DNA of 64,000 bases from the NCBI RefSeq assembly GCF_000252955.1, contig NC_014228.1, forward strand, positions 3,387,232 to 3,451,231, given 5' to 3'. The notes under the pieces were generated by a model. The model saw only the letters and a list, made by a program, of their open reading frames with translations, was not told the DNA's origin and did not search any database. Positions 33,573 to 42,565 of the stretch are shown here, one piece after another (the stretch's first letter is position 1; the number at the start of each line of letters is the position of its first letter). The DNA is from Xenorhabdus nematophila ATCC 19061 (GTDB lineage Bacteria; Pseudomonadota; Gammaproteobacteria; Enterobacterales; Enterobacteriaceae). Both the position numbers and the translations under genes were made by a program.

Positions 33573-33857
33573 ATGACTATGACTCACACTCAGAAAGACT
33601 GGCACCCAGCCGAAATTATTTGTGCATTACGCAAGCGTGGTACAACACTCGCCGCCGTCTCCCGCGAAGCCGGACTAAGCTCTTCAACTCTCGCCAACAC
33701 CCTGTCCCGCGCCTGGCCAAAAGGGGAATGGATCATTGCAAATTACCTCGATGTTCATCCCTCTGAAATCTGGCCGAGCCGTTATTTTGACCAATATGGT
33801 CAGTTGATTGAGCGCACCGTGCGCAAAGCGGTTTCAGCAGAATCTTCAGAGCAATAA
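33573..33857 (+). CDS. Nlp/Ner-type HTH regulator, copy C (complete)
   Basis: A 94-residue Ner/Nlp-family protein, the full-length member of the three: KDWHPAEIICALRKRGTTLA, AVSREAGLSSSTLANTLSRA, WPKGEWIIANYLDVHPSEIW, PSRYF, then a charged C-terminal tail. The HTH binds DNA as in phage Mu Ner. AAGGGGAAGCAGGT precedes ATG 33573. It is divergent from the ATPase/DUF4276 pair and immediately upstream of the conjugation module (pilL onward), so it could control either. Its 5' leader is the structured RNA. Confidence 0.82.
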   Translation: MTMTHTQKDWHPAEIICALRKRGTTLAAVSREAGLSSSTLANTLSRAWPKGEWIIANYLDVHPSEIWPSRYFDQYGQLIERTVRKAVSAESSEQ

Positions 33858-33965
33858 GCGATAACGTTTTTATTTCCTAAAAGGCAGTTTCAGTTGTTGA
33901 TTGAATAAATCCTGTTATTTCCTGCACAGTCAAGGGCATTTTATTGTCGGGCAGGAATAACAGGA

Positions 33966-34502
33966 ATGAGAATAACCGTATTAATGGGTGTATTGGTCAC
34001 TATCCTGACGGGTTGTCATGCCCCGTCAAAACCATCGCAATCTCAGCGTACTCCCGAAAACACGGTGTCAGTCATGCCGATCACACGTAATATTCAGCCC
34101 GTCTTACCTGATATTTATCAACATACGCGGGAAATCGTCCGCTATGGACGTTATCTGCTGGTCAGCACCGACCCGACAGAGGCACAGCGTGACCCGCTTT
34201 CACAGTTTATTGAAGTTCATATTCCGGCTTCTCAGCATCCCACCGTGGCGGATGCCCTGCGTGACGTGTTGCGCCAGTCGGGTTACTCGCTATGTGCGCC
34301 TGAAAAAACCAATGACATTTTATATCGCCAGCCGCTGCCGTTGGTGCATTATCAGTTAGCTCCCATCCGGCTGCGCACCGCTTTGCAGCTTATGGCAGGC
34401 CCGGCCTGGCAACTGGAGGTGGATGAAGTACAGCGTGTGGTTTGTCACCATCTGCGACAGGGGTATCAACTCCCGCAAGCTCAGCTGGAAGGGCGTTTAT
34501 GA
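33966..34502 (+). CDS. pilL: PilL N-terminal-type ICE lipoprotein (TIGR03748)
   Basis: A 178-residue lipoprotein: MRITVLMGVLVTILTGC with a LTGC lipobox, then VMPITRNIQPVLPDIYQHTR and YLLVSTDPTEAQRDPLSQFI typical of the PilL N-terminal region family. In SPI-7-type ICEs it opens a type IV pilus cluster (pilL-V); here no other pil gene follows, only the transfer genes. It ends with an ATGA overlap into the next gene. Confidence 0.75.
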   Translation: MRITVLMGVLVTILTGCHAPSKPSQSQRTPENTVSVMPITRNIQPVLPDIYQHTREIVRYGRYLLVSTDPTEAQRDPLSQFIEVHIPASQHPTVADALRDVLRQSGYSLCAPEKTNDILYRQPLPLVHYQLAPIRLRTALQLMAGPAWQLEVDEVQRVVCHHLRQGYQLPQAQLEGRL

Positions 34503-35194
34503 AACTGAACCGAATTGGTCTGATGGCGTGGATAGTGCTCAGCAGTCCGGCATGGGCAGAAACACTGGCACCCTTAACCTCGCAGCAAACGCATGTTGTG
34601 GAAAGCCAGAAGCAAACATTGAAAACACAGGCTGAGCAATGGGGATTGAATACGGAGGAATACCAGCGTTATCAGCAATTATTGAATGGGCCAAGGGGGA
34701 TTCAGTCGCCGGGGCTTGACCCGTTGACAGCATTGGGTATTGAAGCGGAAAGTGAGGCTGACCGCCGCCGTTATGCTGAGCAGTGGGTCAAGGTGGAGTT
34801 TGCCCGTACTGAAAAAGAATTGCGCTTTCAGCGGGAAGTGGATGCCGCCTGGCAACGGTTATTTCCGGATGTGTTGCCGGTCAATATGGCGAAATCCGGT
34901 GAGGCAAAGGGGCGTCTGGCGTTGTTTGTCAAAATCAACGATTGTCCGCCGTGTGATGCCCGCTTAGCGGAAGTTCTGGCGTTGATGCAACCAGTTGACA
35001 TCTATCTGGTCGACAGCAAAGGCAATGATGACACACTACGGCAATGGGCCAAAAAACACCGAATCCCCGTTGAACGGGTACGCAACCGACACATCACATT
35101 GAATCATGATGCGGGGTACTGGTTCCGGTTTGGGCAGGGCGTCATGCCGGTCTTATTGCGACAGGGAGAACAGGGATGGCATATCACGTCATGA
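34499..35194 (+). CDS. TIGR03759 (PFL_4693) ICE protein
   Basis: A 231-residue periplasmic protein with a cleavable signal peptide (MKLNRIGLMAWIVLSSPAWA) and the family's QAEQWGLNTEEYQRYQQLLN and SPGLDPLTALGIEAES segments. A thioredoxin-like region with a DCPPCDARLAE motif (CxxC, about residue 150) suggests a redox or disulfide-linked role in assembly. Coupled to pilL and to the next gene by ATGA overlaps. Confidence 0.8.
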   Translation: MKLNRIGLMAWIVLSSPAWAETLAPLTSQQTHVVESQKQTLKTQAEQWGLNTEEYQRYQQLLNGPRGIQSPGLDPLTALGIEAESEADRRRYAEQWVKVEFARTEKELRFQREVDAAWQRLFPDVLPVNMAKSGEAKGRLALFVKINDCPPCDARLAEVLALMQPVDIYLVDSKGNDDTLRQWAKKHRIPVERVRNRHITLNHDAGYWFRFGQGVMPVLLRQGEQGWHITS

Positions 35195-35718
35195 TAATGA
35201 AAGGGTTGCGTGTATTCCCTGTTATCGGCCTGTTATGGATAAGTGCCTGCCATGCTGAACTGAACGTCATTGCGGATTTAGGCGGTAAAGATGCTTCACC
35301 CTTTTATGAAAGCATTAATGCTGAGCAACGCGATGACCCTGTATCATCGGTGCAGAATTCCTCACCCGAAATGGCCGGTGAAGCGGCGATGTTGCCTGTC
35401 AAAACACCGGAACTGACGCCGGGGAAAGTCGCCAGCAGACCACTGCAATTGCCGGGGATTGGCGCACTGTTTATTATCGGTGATGATCCCGATTCCCGCC
35501 AGTGGTTAAACCAGTATGCAGCGCGGCTTAAGGCACTGCATGCCGTGGGTCTGGTGGTCAATATCAGGGAAATGGCGGGTTTGCAGTCACTGCGGGCATC
35601 AGCGCCGGATTTATTGTTATCGCCTGCTTCCGGCACCGAGCTGGCTCGTCGATTGCAACTGCAACATTATCCGGTGTTGATCACGGAAACTCAACTTTCC
35701 CAACAGTTGTCACCATGA
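35191..35718 (+). CDS. TIGR03765 (PFL_4695) ICE protein
   Basis: A 175-residue exported protein; N-terminal MKGLRVFPVIGLLWISACHA looks like a signal peptide, possibly a lipoprotein. The C-terminal half (ASRPLQLPGIGALFIIGDDP ... LQLQHYPVLITETQLSQQLS) is the conserved part and is duplicated as a fragment at 14941-15288. Coupled by ATGA to both neighbours. It belongs to the coupling-protein region of the transfer system; role unknown. Confidence 0.8.
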   Translation: MIMKGLRVFPVIGLLWISACHAELNVIADLGGKDASPFYESINAEQRDDPVSSVQNSSPEMAGEAAMLPVKTPELTPGKVASRPLQLPGIGALFIIGDDPDSRQWLNQYAARLKALHAVGLVVNIREMAGLQSLRASAPDLLLSPASGTELARRLQLQHYPVLITETQLSQQLSP

Positions 35719-37889
35719 GCCGCCGTTATGTGGTTGAAGCCCTGCTGCGCCCGGCCGTTGAGCTGAATACAGCGCTGGTCTCCGCCGTGGCGGCGTTTGT
35801 CTGTATCCGGGCACCCTGGGCCATCGCACTGGCACCTTCCGTCAGCTATGTCATAGCAGGCGGTTTTGCTGCACTGGCGATGATACGCACATGGCAGGGG
35901 ATTCAGGTCATCCGTTATCGCAGAAACCTGCGCCGCCTGCCACGTTACCAGATGAGCACCAGGCAAATTCCTGTCAGTCACCGGCAGTTGTTTCTGGGCA
36001 GGGGCTTTCGCTGGCAACAGAAGCATACCCAGCGTTTGCTGGATACGCGACGACCGGAAGTGGAACGATTTGTGCAACCCTCCCATATCTATCAGTTTGC
36101 CCGCGCACTGGAGCGCCGAACTGAATACCGTTGGCCGACATTATCTGCCCTGCTGCGTAAAGACTCACCATTTAATCCGGTACGTCCGTTGCCACCGGTG
36201 GGGGGCAATCCTGCTATCCACGGTATTGAGCCACAGGAAGCCGATGTTTTTATGGATCTGCGCGAGCGGGTCGGGCACACGTTGGTGATGGGGACAACCC
36301 GTGTAGGAAAAACTAGGCTGGCCGAATTGCTGATAACGCAGGATATCCGACGTGGCGAGGTGGTGATTGTGTTTGATCCCAAAGGGGATGCTGACCTGTT
36401 AAGGCGTATCTGGGCAGAAGCGCACCGGGTCGGTCGAGGCAATGAACTGTCCCTCTTTCATCTGGGCTGGCCGGAGATTTCAGCCCGCTATAACGCCGTC
36501 GGGCGGTTTGGCCGGGTTTCTGAAGTGGCGTCCCGTCTGGCCGGTCAGCTCAGCGGCGAAGGCAACAGCGCCGCGTTCCGTGAATTTGCCTGGCGGTTTG
36601 TCAATATTGTCGCCCGGGCTTTGGTGGCTCTGGGGCACCGGCCGGATTACCAGCTTATCACCCGCTACGTCAATAATATCAGCGAACTGTATCAGTTATA
36701 TGCCAGCAAAGTGATGGAAGAAAGAATGCCGGTATTGTTAGCGCAAATCAGTCATTGCCTCGGTACACTGAAAGAAAAAGACATTCCACGCAATATGCAG
36801 GGGCAGCCCGATGCTCTGCGGCTCTGGGCAACGGAAATCACCCTGAGCTCTGACGCAGGCAAGCAACTCTATGACCCGATTCTGGATGGTCTGCGTTCTG
36901 CCGTGCGTTATGACCGCACCTATTTTGATAAAATTGTCGCGTCCTTGCTGCCGCTGCTGGAAAAACTGACCACAGGCAAAATTGCGGAATTATTGTCACC
37001 GGATTATCTCAATATGCGTGACCTGCGGCCCATCTTTGACTGGGAGCAGGTGATCCGCAAAAACGGCATTGTTTATATCGGGCTGGATGCGCTGTCTGAC
37101 AGCGATGTGGCCTCGGCGGTGGGCAACAGTATGTTTGCGGATTTGGTGAGTGTCGCCGGACAGATTTATAAATATGGCATGAATGCCGGCTTGCCGGTTC
37201 GTCATGATGGTAAGCTGGCGATTAATCTGCATTGTGATGAATTCAACGAATTGATGGGTGATGAGTTTATCCCGCTGATCAATAAAGGCGGCGGGGCAGG
37301 GATGCAGGTGACGGCGTATACCCAGACCTCCTCCGATATCGAAGCCCGTATTGGCAGCCCGGCCAAAACCGCGCAGGTGGTGGGCAACTTCAATACCCTG
37401 ATGATGCTGCGGGTGCGGGATAACCGGACGGCTGAACTGCTCACCAGCCAGCTGCCGGAAGTGGAAATCTACAGTAAGACCCTGGTATCGGGGCATTCAG
37501 ATATTGCCGATGTGGAACAGGGGCAGGATTTTACTTCTTCCACACAGGACAGGGTAGGCACCGTCAAAACGCCGCTTGTCACGCCCGCTGAAATGATTAA
37601 CCTGCCGAAAGGGCAGGCGTTCGCGCTGCTGGAAGGCGGGCAACTGTGGAAAATTCGCATGCCTTTGCCCACGGGGGATGACGATGATGCCCTGATGCCG
37701 GCCAGTTTGCAGAACAGATGCGCCGGCACTACCGCACCAGTGAAAACTGGTGGGAAGAAAAGGGGTAGTTTCCGGTCATGGCACAGTCAGAAAACCAGTC
37801 CCGCCCATCTTCCCAACCGCCCCGCAAGCATGGCCTGCTTTATCGTCTGTTATGGGAATGGCCGTGGCAACTCATTGGGTTTATGGTGA
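35715..37889 (+). CDS. traD: TraD type IV coupling protein (3' frameshift)
   Basis: The coupling ATPase that links the relaxosome to the secretion channel at the inner membrane (TIGR03754/TraD_TOL type). Two N-terminal membrane segments (residues 18-55), Walker A GTTRVGKTRL (about 195), VIVFDPKGDAD Walker-B-like motif, and a conserved C-terminal ATPase half (LHCDEFNELMGDEFIPLINK). Near 37700 a base appears missing: the other frame gives QFAEQMRRHYRTSENWWEEKG and a stop at 37769, the expected C-terminus. The frame as it stands reads 40 residues into the next gene. The effect on function is uncertain; a sequencing error is possible. Confidence 0.85.
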   Translation: MSRRYVVEALLRPAVELNTALVSAVAAFVCIRAPWAIALAPSVSYVIAGGFAALAMIRTWQGIQVIRYRRNLRRLPRYQMSTRQIPVSHRQLFLGRGFRWQQKHTQRLLDTRRPEVERFVQPSHIYQFARALERRTEYRWPTLSALLRKDSPFNPVRPLPPVGGNPAIHGIEPQEADVFMDLRERVGHTLVMGTTRVGKTRLAELLITQDIRRGEVVIVFDPKGDADLLRRIWAEAHRVGRGNELSLFHLGWPEISARYNAVGRFGRVSEVASRLAGQLSGEGNSAAFREFAWRFVNIVARALVALGHRPDYQLITRYVNNISELYQLYASKVMEERMPVLLAQISHCLGTLKEKDIPRNMQGQPDALRLWATEITLSSDAGKQLYDPILDGLRSAVRYDRTYFDKIVASLLPLLEKLTTGKIAELLSPDYLNMRDLRPIFDWEQVIRKNGIVYIGLDALSDSDVASAVGNSMFADLVSVAGQIYKYGMNAGLPVRHDGKLAINLHCDEFNELMGDEFIPLINKGGGAGMQVTAYTQTSSDIEARIGSPAKTAQVVGNFNTLMMLRVRDNRTAELLTSQLPEVEIYSKTLVSGHSDIADVEQGQDFTSSTQDRVGTVKTPLVTPAEMINLPKGQAFALLEGGQLWKIRMPLPTGDDDDALMPASLQNRCAGTTAPVKTGGKKRGSFRSWHSQKTSPAHLPNRPASMACFIVCYGNGRGNSLGLW

Positions 37890-38536
37890 TGTCCTGGCTA
37901 TTCAGCCTGTTACTGGAATATCTTGGTATGGCTTTTTTCTGGCCGGAACAGGGTGCCACTCACAGTCAGAATATGATGAAGACAGAGCTTAACTATCTCT
38001 CCTCAGAATTTACCCGAAGCCTGTTGCTGTCAGAACCCTCACAAACCGTTTCGGCATGGCTGGCACAGGTTTATCAGTGGCTGTTTGTAGACAGTGGTTT
38101 TATGGGCTGGGTTCAGAGACAGTCGCAATACCAGTTCAATAGCCGCAATGATTTTATGCGTGAATTCAATGCGGTATTACAGGGTATATCGGGGCATTTG
38201 CGGGAGTATTGGCTGGCCACGGTATTTATCACGATGGTGACGCTGATCCGGCTGGCAATTTTGTTGTTATCTGTACCCTTGTTTGTGATGGTGCTTTTAG
38301 TCGCATTGGTCGATGGATTAGGACGGCGGGATTTGCGGCGTTATGGGGCAGGGTATGAATCCAGTTTTGTTTACCATCATGCCAAACGGGGGATTAAACC
38401 GGCCTGCACGGTTCCCTGTGTACTGTATTTATCGTGGCCGGGTGTGGTGTATCCTACCGTGATATTGTTGCCGGCGGCGATAGTGCTGGGCATGGCGGTC
38501 GTGATAACGGTCTCAATGTTTAAAAAATATCTTTGA
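37778..38536 (+). CDS. TIGR03747 (PFL_4697) ICE membrane protein
   Basis: A 252-residue inner-membrane protein with three to four hydrophobic segments (about residues 27-55, 148-180, 225-247) and the family pattern RHGLLYRLLWEWPWQLIGFM and the GYESSFVYHHAKRGIKPA block near 200. It follows TraD in this ICE family. The start at ATG 37778 lies 8 bp after the expected TraD stop. Confidence 0.82.
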   Translation: MAQSENQSRPSSQPPRKHGLLYRLLWEWPWQLIGFMVMSWLFSLLLEYLGMAFFWPEQGATHSQNMMKTELNYLSSEFTRSLLLSEPSQTVSAWLAQVYQWLFVDSGFMGWVQRQSQYQFNSRNDFMREFNAVLQGISGHLREYWLATVFITMVTLIRLAILLLSVPLFVMVLLVALVDGLGRRDLRRYGAGYESSFVYHHAKRGIKPACTVPCVLYLSWPGVVYPTVILLPAAIVLGMAVVITVSMFKKYL

Positions 38537-38660
38537 ATGAATTAGTGCTGGGCAATCACATAGTGGTGATTCAATAATCATTCTTCACAAATACCCATTT
38601 ATTGTCTAGTCTTTATTCATGTGAAAATGATTTAATTATTTCCAATAAGGTTTTTATTAT

Positions 38661-39479
38661 ATGTTGGTTTCCTCTTATGATTTTTATCCATATTATCCAG
38701 TCACTGAACACGTTACATCCTGGATAGAGCAAAATGGTACGACTCAATTATTTGAAAAATGGCAGAAATCTTTTGTTTCTTTCTTTGCTAAAGACGAATT
38801 CAGCATGAAGAGTGCGTCACTTATTGGCAGCGGTTTTTTATATCTTCTTGATGGAAAACATCCTTGCATTGTGACAGCTGCGCATGTAGTGCATGAGTTG
38901 CTTAAAAGCGCATTGCCTTTTTTTTCTATTAATGGAGATAAATATATTTTTCATAAATTAAACGTTAATTATAATGATGAACAAGATTATGCGATAATCC
39001 ATTTTTCTGAGGAAATGCTCGCCCTTCAAAAGAGTTGGCTTTTTTTTAGTTCTGATGAAAGACCGTTAATGAATAAAACCTCTTCTTTTGTAATAATGGG
39101 GTATCCAGCTTCAAAAAATGATCTTCATATTGACAGGAATCATAAAGGATTATTCCCTTGCAATATTACATTTCATAGTTTTAAATATAATAAAGAAAAT
39201 GAAGATGTATATTTTTGGCTTGATGAAAAAGCTAAAAATAAAAATATCCTATTTGAAGAAAGAAGTAATTTAAAATCTTTACCATTACCCTCTTGGCGAG
39301 GTATGAGTGGTAGTGTTATTGCCCAAATAATGGAACATAAGATTACAGGGGATTTTACATTGAGGGCTGTGGGTATATTTAAAGAGCATAAGAATAAACA
39401 AAGAGATAAATATTTGGTGGGTTGTACATTTGTTCCTTTTGCTGATGAAGTTAACACTTACATTAGAAAGTACACATAA
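38661..39479 (+). CDS. Trypsin-like serine protease domain protein (cargo)
   Basis: A 272-residue protein with the three catalytic blocks of trypsin/HtrA-type proteases: TAAHVVHEL (His, about residue 75), DYAIIHFSEEM (Asp, about 109) and SWRGMSGSVIAQI (Ser in GMSGS, about 216). No signal peptide or membrane anchor, so it is likely cytoplasmic. Its A/T-rich composition contrasts sharply with the GC-richer transfer genes on both sides, indicating recent acquisition. It sits in a cargo position that splits the transfer cluster. Standalone proteases of this type occur in defence and stress systems; the role here is unknown. Confidence 0.7.
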   Translation: MLVSSYDFYPYYPVTEHVTSWIEQNGTTQLFEKWQKSFVSFFAKDEFSMKSASLIGSGFLYLLDGKHPCIVTAAHVVHELLKSALPFFSINGDKYIFHKLNVNYNDEQDYAIIHFSEEMLALQKSWLFFSSDERPLMNKTSSFVIMGYPASKNDLHIDRNHKGLFPCNITFHSFKYNKENEDVYFWLDEKAKNKNILFEERSNLKSLPLPSWRGMSGSVIAQIMEHKITGDFTLRAVGIFKEHKNKQRDKYLVGCTFVPFADEVNTYIRKYT

Positions 39480-39509
39480 AGAATCTAATAGAATAGAGAA
39501 GCTGGATGC

Positions 39510-39542
39510 TGGAATGCAAAACATTTTTTGTTTTGCATTCCA
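39510..39542. terminator. Bidirectional hairpin at cargo end
   Basis: TGGAATGCAAAAC/GTTTTGCATTCCA, a perfect 13-bp stem with loop ATTTTTT, between the protease gene and the convergent DUF5710 gene. Confidence 0.55.
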
Positions 39543-39585
39543 ACGTCAGCAGACAAGCCGCCCAGCGGCGCGTCAGTCTTTCAGG

Positions 39586-40278
39586 CTAATGCGGGTACTT
39601 TGACGGCACATTCACCACCTGTGTCATCCACTCAAACCAGTCACACGCTTTACAGATACGGTTATCCTGCTTCGGGTCAAAATGGTAGTGATGATGTGAA
39701 ATATCTTCACAATACCCCACAAACGGCTGATCGATACGATGCAGCTGAATAGCTGCCGCTTGCTCTCTGGAAGCAGGAAAGAACGTCCCACTGATTTCGG
39801 CAAACAGTTCGGTATCATCCTGCTGCACGTCACAGTGTTCGCAGTGGTTTATCCAGTGCTGCCGGCGCAGTCGCTGGCTGACGGCTTTGCGCAGGCGGTG
39901 GTGAAAACCAGGCAGCACGTTACGTACGATAGAGGGAATATCGGCGATATAAAACAAAAACGCCGGGCTGTCCTGCTCTGTGTAGTCAACTTCCGTGCCG
40001 GGTTCATCGCCGTTATCCGCTTCCAGTAGCTGGTGTCCGGCAGGCAGCATAAACGCCGTCACGGTGGTGTGCTTATGACAGTGCGGGCAGGATGCCTGGG
40101 TCTGGGCGAGATACCAGTATTCAGCGTGCACATTGTAGAACGGCAACCAGTTCATAAACGGCGTCGGGTCAACACTGTTATCGATATACCAGATTTGGGC
40201 GGCGGCATCCCAGCGTGCACCCAGCTTCCGTGCCTTTTCATATTCATCATCGGGGACGTTTAAATCAATCCGCAGCAT
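39586..40278 (-). CDS. DUF5710 domain protein
   Basis: A 230-residue protein beginning with the DUF5710 pattern (RIDLNVPDDEYEKARKLGAR, WDAAAQIWYI), a short domain found in plasmid and ICE proteins, often with primases. A CPHCHKHT motif (about 68) and HCEHCD/ICKACDW elements (about 150 and 210) are Cys/His pairs that could bind zinc. Oriented against the transfer genes; GAAGGAAAGCAC precedes the ATG at 40278. Probably regulatory or nucleic-acid binding; not established. Confidence 0.7.
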   Translation of the reverse strand: MLRIDLNVPDDEYEKARKLGARWDAAAQIWYIDNSVDPTPFMNWLPFYNVHAEYWYLAQTQASCPHCHKHTTVTAFMLPAGHQLLEADNGDEPGTEVDYTEQDSPAFLFYIADIPSIVRNVLPGFHHRLRKAVSQRLRRQHWINHCEHCDVQQDDTELFAEISGTFFPASREQAAAIQLHRIDQPFVGYCEDISHHHYHFDPKQDNRICKACDWFEWMTQVVNVPSKYPH

Positions 40279-40312
40279 GTGCTTTCCTTCATTCTTAAAT
40301 CGTTAACCATAC

Positions 40313-40436
40313 CCTTCATCTTTCAGGTTGCCTCTTTGTTGGCTGCGTTCACTCACCCCGGTCACATAGTAAACTATGCTCCCGGGGACTCACTCTCTTG
40401 CCGCCGCGATCCAACTTGAAATCTATTGGGTAAAAT
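40313..40436 (+). repeat. ERIC-like palindromic repeat
   Basis: Ends TCTTTCAGGTTGCCTCTTTG and CGATCCAACTTGAAATCTAT are mutually complementary near the termini; inside, CCCCGGTCACATAG/CTATGCTCCCGGGG is a perfect nested palindrome around TAAA. Non-coding and related to 29752-29937. I recall such elements as abundant in Xenorhabdus/Photorhabdus genomes. The remaining bases to 40551 show no gene. Confidence 0.6.
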
Positions 40437-40551
40437 AAATTAGTCAGACTATTTAGCTAATTTTTACCAAAGCATAAAGAGTTTATTGCTGATTTGTCCT
40501 AAAAAACCCCGCATCCTCGGCCTCCTGAAATCTATGATGAGGTGTGTGTTG

Positions 40552-40881
40552 ATGCGAGGTGACTTTTCTTTGTCCCGTTCTGCCTGTCTGCTGAGTCTGA
40601 TACTGATGTGTATACCGCTTGCGCAGGCGGCCGAGAAAGATGAACTGGCGAGTGCAAAAAATCTGATTGATCAGGTGCAGATGGCACTGGAGCGTGCAAG
40701 CCTCGCTGAAAAGCAGGCAGACACCCCAACCCGCCCTCGCTATAACTTTGATTACCTTCGTATCAAAGCGGATCTCAGCACCATCAAAGCCGGTATTGAT
40801 CACTACCTGACCCCTTCCCGTGCCCAGCAGCAGGGATCAGGCGTGCTATCCGGTCATTACCGTCAGGAGCATCCGCAATGA
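40552..40881 (+). CDS. RAQPRD family ICE protein (motif altered)
   Basis: A 109-residue exported protein: signal peptide LSRSACLLSLILMCIPLAQA, then KNLIDQVQMALERASLAEKQ and RPRYNFDYLRIKADLSTIKA, then GIDHYLTPSRAQQQ. This is the RAQPRD family (TIGR01690), named for the motif that here reads RAQQQG. ATG 40552 has GAGGTG 9-10 bp upstream and is preferred over ATG 40534. It starts the type IV secretion gene block. Coupled to the next gene. Confidence 0.8.
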   Translation: MRGDFSLSRSACLLSLILMCIPLAQAAEKDELASAKNLIDQVQMALERASLAEKQADTPTRPRYNFDYLRIKADLSTIKAGIDHYLTPSRAQQQGSGVLSGHYRQEHPQ

Positions 40882-41114
40882 CTGAAGCACAACGCACTGC
40901 TTTTACCGTGGCCTCGGGACATTTTGATATCACTTTTCTGTATCTGGTCTGTGTCGGATTTTTCCTGGCCACCCTGTTTCTCTGGGCGGCCTGGGCCGCG
41001 GTGGATGTCTGGAACGGCTGGGCGAATGAAAAAGTACGTAACCAGACAATCAGCCAGTTTGCCCTGCGAACCGCAATCTTACTGGTGGTCGCTGTCTGGA
41101 TGTTTGCCAGCTGA
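40878..41114 (+). CDS. TIGR03758 (PFL_4701) small membrane protein
   Basis: A 78-residue protein with two hydrophobic segments (residues 18-38 and 62-77) and the family's WAAVDVWNGWANEKV in between. A component of the G-type transfer system, small-pilin-like in size. ATGA overlap with the RAQPRD gene. Confidence 0.8.
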   Translation: MTEAQRTAFTVASGHFDITFLYLVCVGFFLATLFLWAAWAAVDVWNGWANEKVRNQTISQFALRTAILLVVAVWMFAS

Positions 41115-41149
41115 TGCAACGAACATAATGAACAAGGAATGGATTGAAC

Positions 41150-41527
41150 ATGAAGCCAATTTTTACCGTTTGCCATCGTATCAGTATGCACCTGATAACC
41201 AGAATAAGTACCTTTCTTTTGCTGTCGGGTCTTTCCTGTCAATCAGCCCGGGCCGATTTGCCGGCTATCGAACCGCCAAAAAGTGGCGGCGGGGGCGGAT
41301 TACTGGGACAGGTGAAAGGCTATGCGCAGGATGGCATTGTGATTGGCGGGCTGATCCTTTCGGCCGTCGCGTTCTTTAAGGTCGCGTCGGCGGCGGTTGA
41401 AACCTTCTCCGAAGTGCGGGACGGCAAAGCCACCTGGACACAATTCGGTTCTATCATCGTAGTCGGTGTGGTGCTGTTGGTTGCGGTGATTTGGCTGCTG
41501 GCGAAATCGGCTGGCATTATTTTTTAA
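41150..41527 (+). CDS. TIGR03745 (PFL_4702) membrane protein
   Basis: A 125-residue protein with a signal-like N-terminus (STFLLLSGLSCQSARA) and two transmembrane segments (about 60-80 and 98-120) separated by SEVRDGKATWTQFGS. Its size and topology resemble VirB2-type pilins; it may be the major conjugative pilin of the element. ATG 41150 is used because AAGGA lies upstream. Confidence 0.8.
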   Translation: MKPIFTVCHRISMHLITRISTFLLLSGLSCQSARADLPAIEPPKSGGGGGLLGQVKGYAQDGIVIGGLILSAVAFFKVASAAVETFSEVRDGKATWTQFGSIIVVGVVLLVAVIWLLAKSAGIIF

Positions 41528-41537
41528 GGTGCAATTT

Positions 41538-41912
41538 ATGCAGACGATCCCTTTCCTGCCTGATCGCTTAAATGCCGAACCGATCGTATTCCGGGGATTC
41601 ACCACACCGGAAATGGGGCTGGCCGCTTTGCTGGGGCTGGTGTTCGGGCTGATGGTGAGCCTTCCTTTTATCCCGTTAGCCGGCTGGGTCATGATACCGA
41701 CGGGTATGCTGTTCATGCCCTTGTTATTGATTAGTTTTGGTGGGCGCTGGCTCGCGCAGCTTAAGCGCGGCAAACCGGAAAATTATCTCTGGCTGAAGCT
41801 GGAAGAGAAAAAACGCCGGCTGGGTATCGGTGATCCGGCATTGATTATTGCGGCTCAGGGCTGGTCGTTGCGCCGAAGCAGGCTGATTCATCGTAACGGG
41901 AGCCTGCGATGA
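41538..41912 (+). CDS. TIGR03750 ICE protein (DUF3487)
   Basis: A 124-residue membrane protein with two adjacent hydrophobic segments (about residues 28-70) and a basic C-terminus (ENYLWLKLEEKKRRLG), VirB3/TraL-like in layout. Belongs to the conserved transfer cluster; coupled to the next gene by ATGA. Confidence 0.8.
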   Translation: MQTIPFLPDRLNAEPIVFRGFTTPEMGLAALLGLVFGLMVSLPFIPLAGWVMIPTGMLFMPLLLISFGGRWLAQLKRGKPENYLWLKLEEKKRRLGIGDPALIIAAQGWSLRRSRLIHRNGSLR

Positions 41913-42565
41913 GCCGGTTTCGTCATGCGCTGAAAAACCGTGACCAGCATATCCTGACCCTGCGGCTTGCCTGCGGGGTGCTGGTACTGGTCTTGCTGAT
42001 CACGCTCACGGGCTGGATGGCCTCACCGCGCAATCTTACTATCCATAATCCGCCGGACTTACGCAGCGGCAGCACCCGCCCGTGGTGGGAAGTCCCTGCG
42101 CCGAGTGTCTACAGTTTTGCCTTTTATCTTTTCCAGCAACTGAATGCCTGGCCGAAAAACGGGGCACAGGACTACCCGGCCAAAATTGCGGCCTTATCGT
42201 CTTATCTGACCCCCGCCTGTCAGGATTTTTTGCAGGCGGATGCTAAAACCCGGGCCGACAGTGGTGAACTGCTCGACCGGGTGCGGGTGGTGTATGAAAT
42301 TCCCGGCCGGGGCTACGGGGCGAAAAGTGTAACGGTGCGTAACCGGGATAACTGGGTGGTGCGGCTGGATTTGGTGGCCGATGAGTATTATCACGCCGAG
42401 CCGGTCAAACGGGCGCTGGTGCGCTATCCCCTGAAAGTGGTGCGCTGGGAGGGCGATGCGGAGCGTAATCCTTTTGGGCTGGCACTGGATTGTTACGACG
42501 GGATGCCACAGCGACTGGAAGCGATGCCGCAACCTTTGGAAGAGAAAAAGGGGGTGTTCCAATGA
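41909..42565 (+). CDS. TIGR03746 (PFL_4703) ICE protein
   Basis: A 218-residue bitopic inner-membrane protein: one N-terminal transmembrane segment (residues 18-40) then a periplasmic domain with the family's VPAPSVYSFAFYLFQQLNAW and a YLTPACQDFL region. TraE/VirB8-like role in channel assembly is suggested by position and topology. Intact; ATGA overlaps on both sides. Confidence 0.85.
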   Translation: MSRFRHALKNRDQHILTLRLACGVLVLVLLITLTGWMASPRNLTIHNPPDLRSGSTRPWWEVPAPSVYSFAFYLFQQLNAWPKNGAQDYPAKIAALSSYLTPACQDFLQADAKTRADSGELLDRVRVVYEIPGRGYGAKSVTVRNRDNWVVRLDLVADEYYHAEPVKRALVRYPLKVVRWEGDAERNPFGLALDCYDGMPQRLEAMPQPLEEKKGVFQ

